NCBI RefSeq assembly: GCF_040273735.1
Contig: NZ_JBELZM010000009.1
Location: 81,654-145,653 of the forward strand
From: Solibacillus sp040273735
GTDB taxonomy: Bacteria > Bacillota > Bacilli > Bacillales_A > Planococcaceae
DNA length: 64,000 nt
Direction: 5' to 3'
Below the pieces are notes generated by a model. It was not told the DNA's origin. It worked only from the letters and a program-made list of their open reading frames with translations, and ran no database searches. The position numbers and the translations under genes are program-made. Positions 26,601 to 35,108 of this stretch are shown here, in pieces; position 1 is the first letter of the stretch, and the number at the start of each line of letters is the position of its first letter.

Positions 26601-27713
26601 CATTTCAAGCAATTTGTCATAGTTCACTACAAGACGTGTATCCAATGGATCGAGGGCATTATATAGAGTCACTACATTTTCCGCCTCTTCACGGAATTCC
26701 TCAGTATTTACAGGTAGCTTAGAAATTCTCGTAATTTCATTTACTACGTTTAATACATTTTTATATGGTTTTAAATCATCCGCGTTTGGTACTAGTTTTT
26801 TTTGAATTTCTGTTAATTGTTCATATTCTTTAACAAGTCCATTTACTTTAGAATTAAACGTTGTTGCAGTTGGCGGGTTTTCTACTAAATCTTTAATTTT
26901 ATCTTCAACCGTTTGTGCCTTTTTAATATCTGCTTCTGCATTTTTTATAATTTGTTCAACACCAGCATTACTTTCTGCCAATTGAACTTTCAATACATTT
27001 TTAAATGCAAGATCTGTTATGTCATTAAATGCAGTTCGTGCGTTAGTAACAGCGCTAATAAAGCTTTCCTTACTGAATGACTCCTGAGTGGTGAATGTCG
27101 TGATCGGACTAATGTAATTTTCGATAAATTGCTCAATGGCTGTCGTTTGTTCTTCAAAAGATTGCAAATGGCTTAAAGATGCCGCTGTAATGTATTTATC
27201 AACGAAATCTGTTTGACCGTTTTCATCGTAGTACAGTAGTGTTTCCAAAAATGTACCTGCATTACCGTTTACAGCATTGCTCAATTCTCTGCCGGCATTC
27301 TCCAGATTTCCATTTAGGTTTTCAAGTGCCTCCAGTGCTGCCTGTCTGTCTGCAACTAAGCTTTTATTTGTATTCGTTAATTTTGAAATTAAACTTTTCA
27401 CTTTTGCTGCATCTTGTTTGAGTTGCGTGTATTTTTCTAAATATGTCAGTTTGGCATCGATCAGCGGCATGATATCCGCAAATGTTTCATTATCTTTATA
27501 TGTATTGTAAATTGTTCTTTCCTGAGTTAATGTCGCACTTGTGGACTCTTCATTGGCTGCTTTAAAACTGTTCAATAATCCCTCTGCAGTAACTGAAGCT
27601 TCGACATTAAACGGAGTCGGTGTTGCACTCGCTTCTGCCTCACCAGCTTGCGCGATGATTGCCGGAGTAATTAAAAGCCCTGCCATTAAACCAACCTTCA
27701 AGTTTTTCTTCAT
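23673..27713 (-). CDS. giant secreted helical-repeat protein, 1346 aa
   Basis: Function not recognised. After a signal peptide (about 1-28, ending EAEASA) nearly the whole protein is about 20 copies of a 55-60-residue, all-helical unit. Each unit carries A-Y-x-x-L near its middle, then K/R-x-x-V-x-N-Y-x-x-L, as in AYDKLSEEEKLKVTNYYKL or AYERLTIDQKSLVKNYNKL. Such units probably pack as three-helix bundles in a long rod. There is no SLH domain, LPxTG motif, transmembrane tail or enzyme domain, so its attachment to the cell is unexplained. It sits between SLH genes as a single-gene unit with GGAAGGG before the ATG. Confidence 0.85.
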   Translation of the reverse strand: MKKNLKVGLMAGLLITPAIIAQAGEAEASATPTPFNVEASVTAEGLLNSFKAANEESTSATLTQERTIYNTYKDNETFADIMPLIDAKLTYLEKYTQLKQDAAKVKSLISKLTNTNKSLVADRQAALEALENLNGNLENAGRELSNAVNGNAGTFLETLLYYDENGQTDFVDKYITAASLSHLQSFEEQTTAIEQFIENYISPITTFTTQESFSKESFISAVTNARTAFNDITDLAFKNVLKVQLAESNAGVEQIIKNAEADIKKAQTVEDKIKDLVENPPTATTFNSKVNGLVKEYEQLTEIQKKLVPNADDLKPYKNVLNVVNEITRISKLPVNTEEFREEAENVVTLYNALDPLDTRLVVNYDKLLEMQAFIEKAQKVEIEIVKIDSAKYEEKSSIVADARTAYNSLPTNERKYVLKELLDLLTSWEKSTATAATINKQIEAIKTDVFANLDDENLTDTKKRSIATSFITKVRTAESSYAKIKDNEQELVTNRARLEALIPVAKIAEQVVNLNVTSTTYAEDLVSAENKLNDWDSLKEAIPSKEAANVEKLHQFLMSYLRLQKEELSIAANLDADILVFQNAELVDLQQIDAAREKYNSLSANGKRLVKNIKVLTEIEKANKAVLNTIQAISKIDVLAKDFTRKTTAAETSFTKLTEPMQGLVYNRDKLVELLPFAKLMLEIDAIRPTTAEFKVSLSKVQNDFENILKDYTAPAEPITDLESIQLRLFTEYGKKLTDYEVIVSDSFSMESRIDALQTKSGEAFITDLAEVSAAYKKLDSATKSNVRNSKVLTELERDYKASLKVIDLIEKLPVHTDRNYPSKVAAAQKAYDRLTEKQKQDVYNYGSKLGNILKVADLINRIEKLRVGSKTYEADVAAIRTEYAALTAPEQELVHNISKLATAEQGVSNAKQVVALIDAAIPTAEGYIQKLIDARNGYDSLAKSDQRLVTNYKDLTTRERGVKPVLKLDTDILALDPSNARTFVTKFKSAEKAYEKLTMSERSLLVNSEKLLGDLTTIYNVVNAINSIKPSSKTFVEETVAARALYNELPAELAVQVSNLPTLQEHELNVEGGAKVDAMIRALNAAPANEFIAKIKEAREAYKSLSSANKKGVTLEFELKEQEKYIKPIEAAITAIDGLSNPRNDLSRQFNTVNNALKKLDDKQKEYVTNMDQYSNLSNVIHVYTLIAGLKPSDKYYQGNMEAAKLAYDKLSEEEKLKVTNYYKLQEAVLDMTEVQKVTSIIASLNSSSSSFDTDVTNAVAAYKALPSGSKRQVLNYSVLQQAEKDLKAAERVIKQIEDLDPSLRTYASRAKSAKTAYERLTIDQKSLVKNYNKLQAAIFELGL

Positions 27714-27837
27714 CGTTTTATCCCTTCCTTCATGGGTAGTGCTTCAAATATGTTCATAATCCTATGTTAAATATCGGCATATTTTCAAAGTTTGTTAGTA
27801 ATCTTAGTTCTATTATCTTATTAAGTGGTCAATTTCC

Positions 27838-27887
27838 AACAAAAAAACTGCCTAAAAAGTTTTTACACTTTCTAGACAGCTTTGCTT
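27838..27887 (-). terminator. imperfect terminator of the SLH gene at 27.9-30.5 kb
   Basis: AAACTGCCTAAAAAG pairs imperfectly with CTTTCTAGACAGCTTT, and a T-run follows on the minus strand. Confidence 0.6.
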
Positions 27888-27888
27888 A

Positions 27889-30465
27889 TTATAATGCGTC
27901 TGTATATAATTTGCCTTCCGGTAAATACTCGGACATGCCGATTTCTTCAAGACCGTTTTTGATTTTGTATGTGTGACCTAAACGGTTTTTCGATAAATAA
28001 TTCGCTTTTGAAATTAGCATCTCTTCAAACACCGGTAACTGTGATGGATCTACATCTTTCCAGTTTTTATAAGAGTTGATCAAGTCTTCAAGTGTTAAGT
28101 GCTGATAATCATCACCCGCAAATTCACCTTTTGGATTCACTCGGTACCAAATATCTCCGTTTGAACGGATCCACTTGTTCTTCTCAATTTGCAATGCACG
28201 GCTAATTGATTTTGCCGCTTCCAAATACTTCGGATCCTGGAATTCTTTATATGCCAGCAACAGAACATTCATCCCCCCAAGTACATGGTTCATCGATGCA
28301 TGTGTTGTCACCTGCTGATTCACAGGGAAATAATCCGAAATATAATAAGCGTCTTTAGCGACATTAATTACATGCCCCGCCTGTTTACGCGATGCTAAAA
28401 GATCCGCATAATTACGTAATGGCTCTTTATAGTTCGGCATATTAAACTCTGCGCCGGAATTATAGTAGAATAACGCAATCTGCTCATTGAAGCGTGTATC
28501 GATAAACGGTGCAGTAATGCCAAATAAGTTTTTCAAATACGTACTCGTTACTTCTGTCTTCCAGTAGGTCGCGTCGCCTTTAAACTTATTCAAGTTAATG
28601 AACGAGTTTTTCACTAAGTTTGCAAAATAACGGTCGCCCTGTTCTTTTAATAAAACAAGTGCGCGGTCTTCTTTTACCAGCAATAGATTACGGCCGAACC
28701 CTTGGTAAGATTTCGGCATTGGCTCTGTAGTTGTCGCCATTTTATTGTATGGACCTTCTGCTGTGTACCAGTTGTTACGCTTCTTATAGTTAAGCGCAGT
28801 TTCAAGCATCCAGCCATTCATATTTTCATCTGTTTTAAATAAACGCTCATTTGAATTCATATACCATGTGTCGACAATATCGTTGCCATTAGAAACAAGT
28901 GTATAGTAGCTGAATAAATCTTCGCCAAGCCATGCTTGTGAATACGCTTCGTACTCAGATTCCAGATCACGCATATAGCTTGTACCGCCAGTATCTTTAT
29001 AGCTTTGTGTTAATTGCTTTGAACGATAGGCTTTTCCGACCATACGATCTGTTGCCAGCTTTTCGTTCTCCATAATGCGTAATAATCCTGTTGGGTATGA
29101 TGACGAGTCAAAGCCAAACACATCGGCTGAATTCTTTTCGATCGGGAAACGATCATAGCGGTACAAACGATAATTTGTTACATTCGTTGCTTTCTGGAAT
29201 AAATCCACAGTCAGCTTTGATTTCCCTTTGTTCGTCAATGTTGTAAATACAAAGTCATCGCCGTTTTCCAATGCGCGAACTGTTACTTTTACTGTTGCGC
29301 CTTGGTTTCCGACGGCATAATTATAAACTGTATCCTTTGCAACACCGTAAGTTTCAGTCGTTGTTCCTTTAAATACAATCGTAGCTGTTGAACGAAGATA
29401 TAATGGATTTGCGTCAGATGTTACTTGTGCAAAGTTCATTTCTTCACGATTGTTTTTAAAATTGCTAGATACTTCCGCAGCTTGTACTTTATATTCGTTT
29501 TTCGCAATTTTATCTGTTGCCACGAGCGCACGGTGAAGCATTACCGAGAATGTCACACGGTTAACCGTTGCTTTCGGATCGAAAGTGCCGTCTTCACGTC
29601 CTGTTGTAATTCCGTGCTGCGCTAGAATTTTAACATTTTCACGGTGTGACTCACTGATTCTGTTCCAGTCCTTAAATGTCAGTTCTTTACCTGTGTCTTT
29701 CAAATCAAATGCACGTACTAAAGTCGTCGCCATCTGTTCACGTGTTAACGCATCCGCTACACCGAAACGTCCATCTGGTTTACCGCCAAAAATACCAGCT
29801 TCATATGTAGAAAATACACCTTGTAAAAAACTTGATTTCGTACTTACATCTGAAAATTTGTTTTGATACTTACCGTCCGGCAGCTTTAACGCACCTTTAA
29901 ACAAGTTCGCTGCCTGACCACGGTTAATATTCAGATTGGGACGGAACTGTGCATCCGGATAACCACCGATTACGCCCATTTCCACAAGCTGCATCACTTC
30001 ATTTTTTGCCCAGAAACTATCCGGTACATCCGCAAGCTTCTGCTTAACCGTTAATTTCTCGCCCGCTTGTGGCTGATTGGCTGGCTCCTCTGATGACTCG
30101 TTTTGTTCTGTATCTGTTGCAGGTTGTTCAGTATTTGCGGGAGAATCTTGCTCTTGTTCTACTGATTCCTCGCTTTTCGGAGATGTTTCTGTTTGTGTTG
30201 TTTCTGGCTGAGCAGGTGTTGTCGTCGGCTGTTCAGCTTTTTCGTCCGCAGAAGTAGACTCCGCTTTATTTTCGTCTGTAACTGTCTCCTCTTGAACTAC
30301 CGGATTATTACCGGAATCCGTAGTTTGAGTCGTAGTAGTGGTTGAATTTTGTACTGTTGGATTTTCAGCTTCAACTGTGCCTTGTACATTTGCATACGTT
30401 GCGGTTGGTAGCGCTGTGGATATAAATAGTAGCGAGGCTAACAGTGCTGATTTAATTTTCAACAT
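27889..30465 (-). CDS. SLH protein with large C-terminal domain of unknown function
   Basis: A secreted 858-aa protein. The signal peptide (about 1-26) is followed by an unusual Thr/Glu/Gln/Pro-rich, disordered linker (about 27-140) placed before the three SLH domains (about 143-320; INRGQ, LTREQ, VNRVT). A beta-rich segment (about 335-470) and an all-helical region (about 480-858) follow. The helical region has features of an (alpha/alpha)-barrel such as those of glycan epimerases and glycosidases (YEAYSQAWLGEDLFSYY, WMLETALNY, HASMNHVLGGMNVLLLAYKEF). That assignment is tentative and no catalytic residue can be named. GGAGGG lies 10 nt before the ATG. Confidence 0.82.
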   Translation of the reverse strand: MLKIKSALLASLLFISTALPTATYANVQGTVEAENPTVQNSTTTTTQTTDSGNNPVVQEETVTDENKAESTSADEKAEQPTTTPAQPETTQTETSPKSEESVEQEQDSPANTEQPATDTEQNESSEEPANQPQAGEKLTVKQKLADVPDSFWAKNEVMQLVEMGVIGGYPDAQFRPNLNINRGQAANLFKGALKLPDGKYQNKFSDVSTKSSFLQGVFSTYEAGIFGGKPDGRFGVADALTREQMATTLVRAFDLKDTGKELTFKDWNRISESHRENVKILAQHGITTGREDGTFDPKATVNRVTFSVMLHRALVATDKIAKNEYKVQAAEVSSNFKNNREEMNFAQVTSDANPLYLRSTATIVFKGTTTETYGVAKDTVYNYAVGNQGATVKVTVRALENGDDFVFTTLTNKGKSKLTVDLFQKATNVTNYRLYRYDRFPIEKNSADVFGFDSSSYPTGLLRIMENEKLATDRMVGKAYRSKQLTQSYKDTGGTSYMRDLESEYEAYSQAWLGEDLFSYYTLVSNGNDIVDTWYMNSNERLFKTDENMNGWMLETALNYKKRNNWYTAEGPYNKMATTTEPMPKSYQGFGRNLLLVKEDRALVLLKEQGDRYFANLVKNSFINLNKFKGDATYWKTEVTSTYLKNLFGITAPFIDTRFNEQIALFYYNSGAEFNMPNYKEPLRNYADLLASRKQAGHVINVAKDAYYISDYFPVNQQVTTHASMNHVLGGMNVLLLAYKEFQDPKYLEAAKSISRALQIEKNKWIRSNGDIWYRVNPKGEFAGDDYQHLTLEDLINSYKNWKDVDPSQLPVFEEMLISKANYLSKNRLGHTYKIKNGLEEIGMSEYLPEGKLYTDAL

Positions 30466-30502
30466 TCGACAGATTCCCTCCTTTTATTTCAATAACGTAT
30501 AA

Positions 30503-30531
30503 ATTATACCGAATATCGCCATATATTTCAC
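30503..30531 (-). promoter_or_regulatory. putative promoter of the 858-aa SLH gene
   Basis: On the minus strand GTGAAA (30526-30531) and a perfect TATAAT (30503-30508) are separated by 17 bp, about 40 bp before the start codon. Confidence 0.55.
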
Positions 30532-30650
30532 TGAAATGTACAACTTTTAATAGAATAGTAATATTCAAATTAAGTTTAGCATGCAACTTTTCGTGAAGCG
30601 ATGGTAATTCTCGCTTCCTTTACTAGGTATTTCTTTATTGGGGAGGTGGG

Positions 30651-30776
30651 TTCTAGCGTCGGGGATGCAGTTCTACTTTTGCGGGTCATAGTTTCGATAA
30701 AAAGATTCTACTCCCAGTCGAGGGGGGGTCCATTTTCGTGTTTAGGATTTTCTCGTTTCTCAGATAAACTTTCTAC
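30651..30776 (+). repeat. array D: degenerate TTCTAC array
   Basis: Cores begin at 30651 (TTCTAG), 30671 (TTCTAC), about 30692 (TTTCGA), 30706 (TTCTAC), about 30728 (GTCCAT), 30750 (TTCTCG) and 30771 (TTCTAC). Intervals are 20, 21, 14, 22, 22 and 21. It has the same orientation as arrays A and C but is more decayed. A G-free, C-rich stretch (30781-30830) follows, then the terminator of the next SLH gene. Confidence 0.55.
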
Positions 30777-30834
30777 TTTTTCTATACCTCTTACTTCATT
30801 ATCTCAATCTCATCACAATTCCCCCAAAAGAAAA

Positions 30835-30861
30835 CACTTGAGCCTATACAAGACTCAAGTG
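30835..30861 (-). terminator. terminator of the small SLH gene
   Basis: Perfect 8-bp arms CACTTGAG and CTCAAGTG are followed on the minus strand by TTTTCTTTT. Confidence 0.75.
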
Positions 30862-30875
30862 CATATAAAGCTCCA

Positions 30876-31532
30876 TTATTCTACTCCAATTACAATAAAG
30901 TCATCAGAAGTTGCTTCAATCGCGTTGAATAAAAATGTCGCTAACTGGGCGCGTGTTAATTTCATATTCGGGCTGAATGTGCTAGCTGTTGTCCCCTTTG
31001 TAATTCCGTAATCTACTAATGTTTGGATGTATATCTTCGTTGCAGTATCCGTTAGCTTATTAACATCGGTAAATTTCGTCTTTGTAGTAGTAGATTGCTC
31101 CAATTCAAAGCCAATCGTCAACATCTTTGCCAACTGGGAACGTGTCAATGTTGCGTTTGGACGGAATTCATCGCCATAACCGTTCACAATACCTGCTTTA
31201 TTTAATGCAGAGATGGCTTTATAATATTTGCTTGATGTTGGAACGTCTTTGAAACCTGGATTTGGTGCGGTACTATTTTGCAGATTTAATGCATTCGCTA
31301 AATATAATGCCGCATCCCCACGTGTTGCCGATTTACCAGGCTCAAAAGTTTTACTCGTTACGCCTGTAATAATTCCTTCATTATATAAAGATACTATTGC
31401 GTTTGAATGGGAATTTGTTTCTTTTACATCGGTAAACGGATTTGTATATGCCTGTACTGAATGACCGCTTACTACAATACTCGAAATAATAAGTACGGCA
31501 GTAAGAATTGAGCCATAGAAAAACTTTTTCAT
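30876..31532 (-). CDS. minimal SLH protein (signal peptide plus three SLH domains)
   Basis: A secreted 218-aa protein made of a signal peptide (about 1-29) and three SLH domains (30-85, 92-148, 155-212; ATRGD, LTRSQ, LTRAQ), with an eight-residue tail and no effector domain. It could occupy SCWP sites as a spacer or competitor, or be a remnant of a longer protein. Its frame is intact and a good AGGAAGG site precedes the ATG, which argues against a pseudogene. A perfect TATAAT lies upstream. Confidence 0.88.
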   Translation of the reverse strand: MKKFFYGSILTAVLIISSIVVSGHSVQAYTNPFTDVKETNSHSNAIVSLYNEGIITGVTSKTFEPGKSATRGDAALYLANALNLQNSTAPNPGFKDVPTSSKYYKAISALNKAGIVNGYGDEFRPNATLTRSQLAKMLTIGFELEQSTTTKTKFTDVNKLTDTATKIYIQTLVDYGITKGTTASTFSPNMKLTRAQLATFLFNAIEATSDDFIVIGVE

Positions 31533-31641
31533 TTATTTCAACCCTTCCTCTGAAACTAGTTAGCATAATTATACAATAGTTTATAGTTTTATGTAGACGG
31601 TATCTTACAGCAGGCATCTCATAAACCTTTACTAATTTTAT

Positions 31642-31957
31642 TAGAATGATTGTTGAACATATTCGATGATTTCTACATTTTATTAGAACTTTCGCTATTG
31701 ATATTAGCAATTCCATATATTTAGCAATTGGATTCAACTATATCTAAGCCATAGTACTGCTAATTTATTCGCTCTTAGTATTTTATTAGAACAATTAGCA
31801 TCTATATTAGAAGTTCCGACTGGCTTATTAGAACTTCGAAAAGGGATATTTGAAATTTAAGAACAGTTATTAGAAGAAAGTAACTTTTTATTAGAAAACG
31901 GGCAACTTATTAGAACTTTCACATAATTATTAGAAAATCTACATCTTATATTAGAAG
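31642..31957 (-). repeat. array E: TTCTAA-type array with the same spacing series as array B
   Basis: On the plus strand, TAGAA-type cores at 31787, 31808, 31829, 31850 (TTGAA), 31871, 31892, 31911, 31931 and 31952 have intervals 21,21,21,21,21,19,20,21, identical to array B. Most are TATTAGAA. A degenerate extension to the left has cores at 31642, 31684 (42 bp on), 31705, 31722 and 31745. The last core starts 24 bp before the terminator stem at 31976, again as in array B. The array fills the gap between two SLH genes. Confidence 0.9.
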
Positions 31958-31975
31958 ATTTAAAACCTTAAAAAA

Positions 31976-32003
31976 GGCATATATGCAATCCAGCATATAT
32001 GCC
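31976..32003 (-). terminator. terminator of the 971-aa S-layer-type gene
   Basis: Perfect 11-bp arms GGCATATATGC and GCATATATGCC are followed on the minus strand by TTTTTTAA. Confidence 0.85.
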
Positions 32004-32015
32004 ACTACCTGCAAC

Positions 32016-34931
32016 CTAGTTTGTTCTTAACGTTGGTGATAAAGTGAATGGATGAACTACCGCATTGCCTGCTTCATCAACTACATCCTCAATTCCTTCA
32101 CCTTGTGTAATTGTAACTGATGTATTAACCGGTTGATTCGATGCTAAAGTAACCGTTACTTTATTGCCTGTTGTCGATCCTGCTACTGATGCAATTCCAA
32201 CCGATGCTCCTGCAGCATTTACAATTACAAATGAATCTGTATCAAGACCGCTTACGTTTTCGCTAAAAGTAAGCTCGATTTGGTTTGCTGAAATAAATTG
32301 AGCTGAATTTAGCATTGGTCGAATGTTTTCCTTTAAATTGACGACTGCCGTTAAGTTCGGCTGTGAGGCAACGGAGTCTTTTGCCTTCACACCAGTAATC
32401 GTTAAGTTACGCTCGCCGGATGCTGTTGTTTCATTTGGTGATAACGTCAAGATAACCGTATCTAATGCATCACTTGGAACTTGAGCATTTGTAACTCTTG
32501 CATTTGGAATAGAATAATTGCTTGCAACAGATGCGGTAGTTGCGTCCACCACATGGTTAAACTTCAATCGCACTTGATTGTTCGTCAATGTTGAATCCGT
32601 CACCGAAGTAGTAACAGTTGGCACAACCAGTACATTGTCATTGTTTGAATAATCCGATGTACGTTGGAAAGAGACTGCTTTATTTGCTGTATTTACTCCA
32701 TACGCACTGTCTACTTCCGTGAATGATAACGTCACATTATATGTTGCATTAACCGCGTCGCCTGCACCTAGTAAATCGTCCAATTTCACACGTACTACAG
32801 CACGATTGCCGTTTTCTCTATACTCTAACGCTGTCGCTGTGCCATTGAATGTATGTGTTACACCGCCTTTAACATAGTTGCCGGAAGCTGTAACACGTGA
32901 TGCAGTTACCAAATCCACTGGTTTATTGAGCGTAATATTTAAATACTCGAAATTGCCCTCTCTTGTTACTGAAGTTGACGTTACTTCAGGTGCTGCTGTA
33001 TCAAGCGTAAACGAATGAGTAGTCGTAAATGTATTCGTTTCACCTGAAATATCTGTAATCGTTCTGCCGGATGCTGTGCCAATATTGTATACACCGTTTA
33101 AATCATTCGTAGCAGTAATGATAAATGAACGGTCATCACCAGGCACTGCCTCAATTGCCGTAATCGCATTTGCCGAATTCCCTAAACGCAACTCCAGATC
33201 ACCGACTGCCGGTTTTTGAATTCGTTCCGAGAATGTAAGTCTAAATGTTTTTGGGCCTGTTTGTGAAATGCTCGTTAACGTTGGTTTAACTCCATCAGCC
33301 CCGCCCATTGTAAAGCTTGTCGTTAACGGATTTGGTGTACTGAAATTCCCTGCAATATCACGCAGTCCTGCAAATGTTGCAGTAACTGAAGTATTTGCCG
33401 CTAATGGCTGACCATTTACCATTGCATTTGATAAATCAAAGTCTGCATACGTAGCACCCGCTTCGATTTCTCCAGTAATACCTGTTACATTCGTGCCGTT
33501 CGCCAGTCTGAAGGTAATACTGCTGTTACTAAATGCGCGCAAAGGCTCCGAGAAAGTAACACGAACTGTTTTCGCATCTCGATTTACTGTACTGATTAAC
33601 GTTGGTGCCACTGTATCCGTACCGAAATTGACAACGTCATCATATGGAGTAACTGTTGTACCGGCATTATTTTTCACATTGTTTACTTTTACAAGATAGC
33701 GTCCTGATAAAGCTGCCGCCCCGTTTGTAGAGATTGTCAATGTACGGCCATCTTCACTTAACTGCCCTCTCGAAAGAGTAACGGAATTATTATCTACACC
33801 TGATACTGTCACATAATTTGCCAATTGCGCAGATGTTAGGCTGGCAGGCAAGTCGACTCTTTGATTGAATTTCACTTCAATTTGTCCTGCATTAAGCGCT
33901 TTCACAGATGCCACTTTCACTTCTGTAACGACATACGTAACTTTCGCCGTATAATCTTTACCGTCAATTTTGAATTCAACCGTTGTTTCCTCATTTTCAG
34001 GAAGGTTATTTTCTAAAGTAACTGCATGCTCGGAGTTGTCGCTTAGAGTCACCTTTAATTTATTTGCACCTGTAGCTTCGGCTGATTTTACTGTTAAGGC
34101 AACGTTGTATGTGACAGACGTTCCATACTCTTTACCGTTGATTTTAAATTTAACTGGCGTTTCTTTGCCCGCTTCCAAAGGTGTATCCAATTTTACAGTA
34201 TGTTCCGTGTTATCAGTCAGTGTAACTTTTAAAGTCGAGGCATCAACAACTTCAACCGCTTTCAATCCTTCGCCCGGCACTTCCACTTGAAGCAATTTGT
34301 ACAGGAATGAAGAGAACTGGCCGCGTGTGGTGTTACCTTTCGGATTGAAGTTCGGTACGCCCGTTACGTTATAGTAATCCAAAACTCTAATTGCAGAGCG
34401 CGCCTCCGCTTTCGCTCTGTTATAATCGATGACATCCTCTTTAAAATCCTGATTCATAACATGTCCAAGGAAATCAAAATTATTAATATTCGTATAAGCG
34501 CGCACTAAAACAACTGCCATATTTTCACGTGTAATCGGATCTGCCGGTAACAGGTTTCCGTTACTTCCGTTAAACACACCGTTATCTTTTACTAATGCCG
34601 CGTATTGCAATAGCTCGTCCTGTGAAGTGCTGCGCAAGTCTGAAAAGCGCATTTTTGTTTTATAATCTGAAGGAATTTTATAACCTTGTGATACTAAGTA
34701 TTTACCTAATAGTTTTACAACATCCGAACGTGTCAGTGTACGATTCGGTTTAAATGTACCATCAGGATATCCTGAAATGATGCCTTGGTTTACTAGAGAA
34801 TCAATCGCACGCTCATGAGTATTTCCTGCTGTGTCCGAAAAACTGGCCGCACTTGCCGCCGGAACAATTGCTGAAGCTACTAATGTCGCAGTAGCTGCCG
34901 TCGTCAAAAACTTCTTATACTTTTTCTGCAT
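32016..34931 (-). CDS. S-layer-type protein: three SLH domains plus SbsA/Big_5 Ig-like repeats
   Basis: A secreted 971-aa S-layer homology protein. The signal peptide (1-29, ending ASA) and SLH region (30-220; LTRSD, ITREN, TTRGQ) align closely with the two S-layer-type proteins that follow at 35.1 and 38.3 kb. Two short DNTEHTVKL-type modules come next, then several Ig-like domains with the typical VKFNQRVDLPASL, VTFSEPLRAF and LTFSERIQKP strands of SbsA-like S-layer proteins. GGAGG lies about 9 nt before the ATG. Its codon use looks less biased than that of the 902-aa gene, so it is probably a lower-expressed or conditional S-layer component. Confidence 0.9.
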   Translation of the reverse strand: MQKKYKKFLTTAATATLVASAIVPAASAASFSDTAGNTHERAIDSLVNQGIISGYPDGTFKPNRTLTRSDVVKLLGKYLVSQGYKIPSDYKTKMRFSDLRSTSQDELLQYAALVKDNGVFNGSNGNLLPADPITRENMAVVLVRAYTNINNFDFLGHVMNQDFKEDVIDYNRAKAEARSAIRVLDYYNVTGVPNFNPKGNTTRGQFSSFLYKLLQVEVPGEGLKAVEVVDASTLKVTLTDNTEHTVKLDTPLEAGKETPVKFKINGKEYGTSVTYNVALTVKSAEATGANKLKVTLSDNSEHAVTLENNLPENEETTVEFKIDGKDYTAKVTYVVTEVKVASVKALNAGQIEVKFNQRVDLPASLTSAQLANYVTVSGVDNNSVTLSRGQLSEDGRTLTISTNGAAALSGRYLVKVNNVKNNAGTTVTPYDDVVNFGTDTVAPTLISTVNRDAKTVRVTFSEPLRAFSNSSITFRLANGTNVTGITGEIEAGATYADFDLSNAMVNGQPLAANTSVTATFAGLRDIAGNFSTPNPLTTSFTMGGADGVKPTLTSISQTGPKTFRLTFSERIQKPAVGDLELRLGNSANAITAIEAVPGDDRSFIITATNDLNGVYNIGTASGRTITDISGETNTFTTTHSFTLDTAAPEVTSTSVTREGNFEYLNITLNKPVDLVTASRVTASGNYVKGGVTHTFNGTATALEYRENGNRAVVRVKLDDLLGAGDAVNATYNVTLSFTEVDSAYGVNTANKAVSFQRTSDYSNNDNVLVVPTVTTSVTDSTLTNNQVRLKFNHVVDATTASVASNYSIPNARVTNAQVPSDALDTVILTLSPNETTASGERNLTITGVKAKDSVASQPNLTAVVNLKENIRPMLNSAQFISANQIELTFSENVSGLDTDSFVIVNAAGASVGIASVAGSTTGNKVTVTLASNQPVNTSVTITQGEGIEDVVDEAGNAVVHPFTLSPTLRTN

Positions 34932-35076
34932 CTTTATTAACCTCCTAGTTTGTAAAACAATGAAATATATTGCATCTTCTTCAAACTTGCTTACAACCTT
35001 TCCAATTCCACAAATTATTTGAATATAAACATAATTCCGTTAAAATAACCAGAAAGTATTATAAAGATATAAAAAA

Positions 35077-35102
35077 GCATATCTATCGAAATAGATATGC
35101 TC
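35077..35102 (-). terminator. terminator of the 924-aa S-layer-type gene
   Basis: Perfect 10-bp arms AGCATATCTA and TAGATATGCT are followed on the minus strand by TTTTTTATA. Confidence 0.85.
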
Positions 35103-35108
35103 CAAAAA

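Noticed and set aside
23673..27713. Sortase anchoring of the 1346-aa protein
   Set aside because: The C-terminus ends in a repeat unit; there is no LPxTG motif, hydrophobic tail or charged end.
30601..31011. 136-codon plus-strand open frame over array D and the end of the small SLH gene
   Set aside because: It overlaps a clear SLH gene on the other strand, crosses a terminator and a repeat array, and has no ribosome binding site.
30876..31532. Small SLH protein as a pseudogene fragment
   Set aside because: Signal peptide, three whole SLH repeats, stop, terminator and ribosome binding site are all intact.
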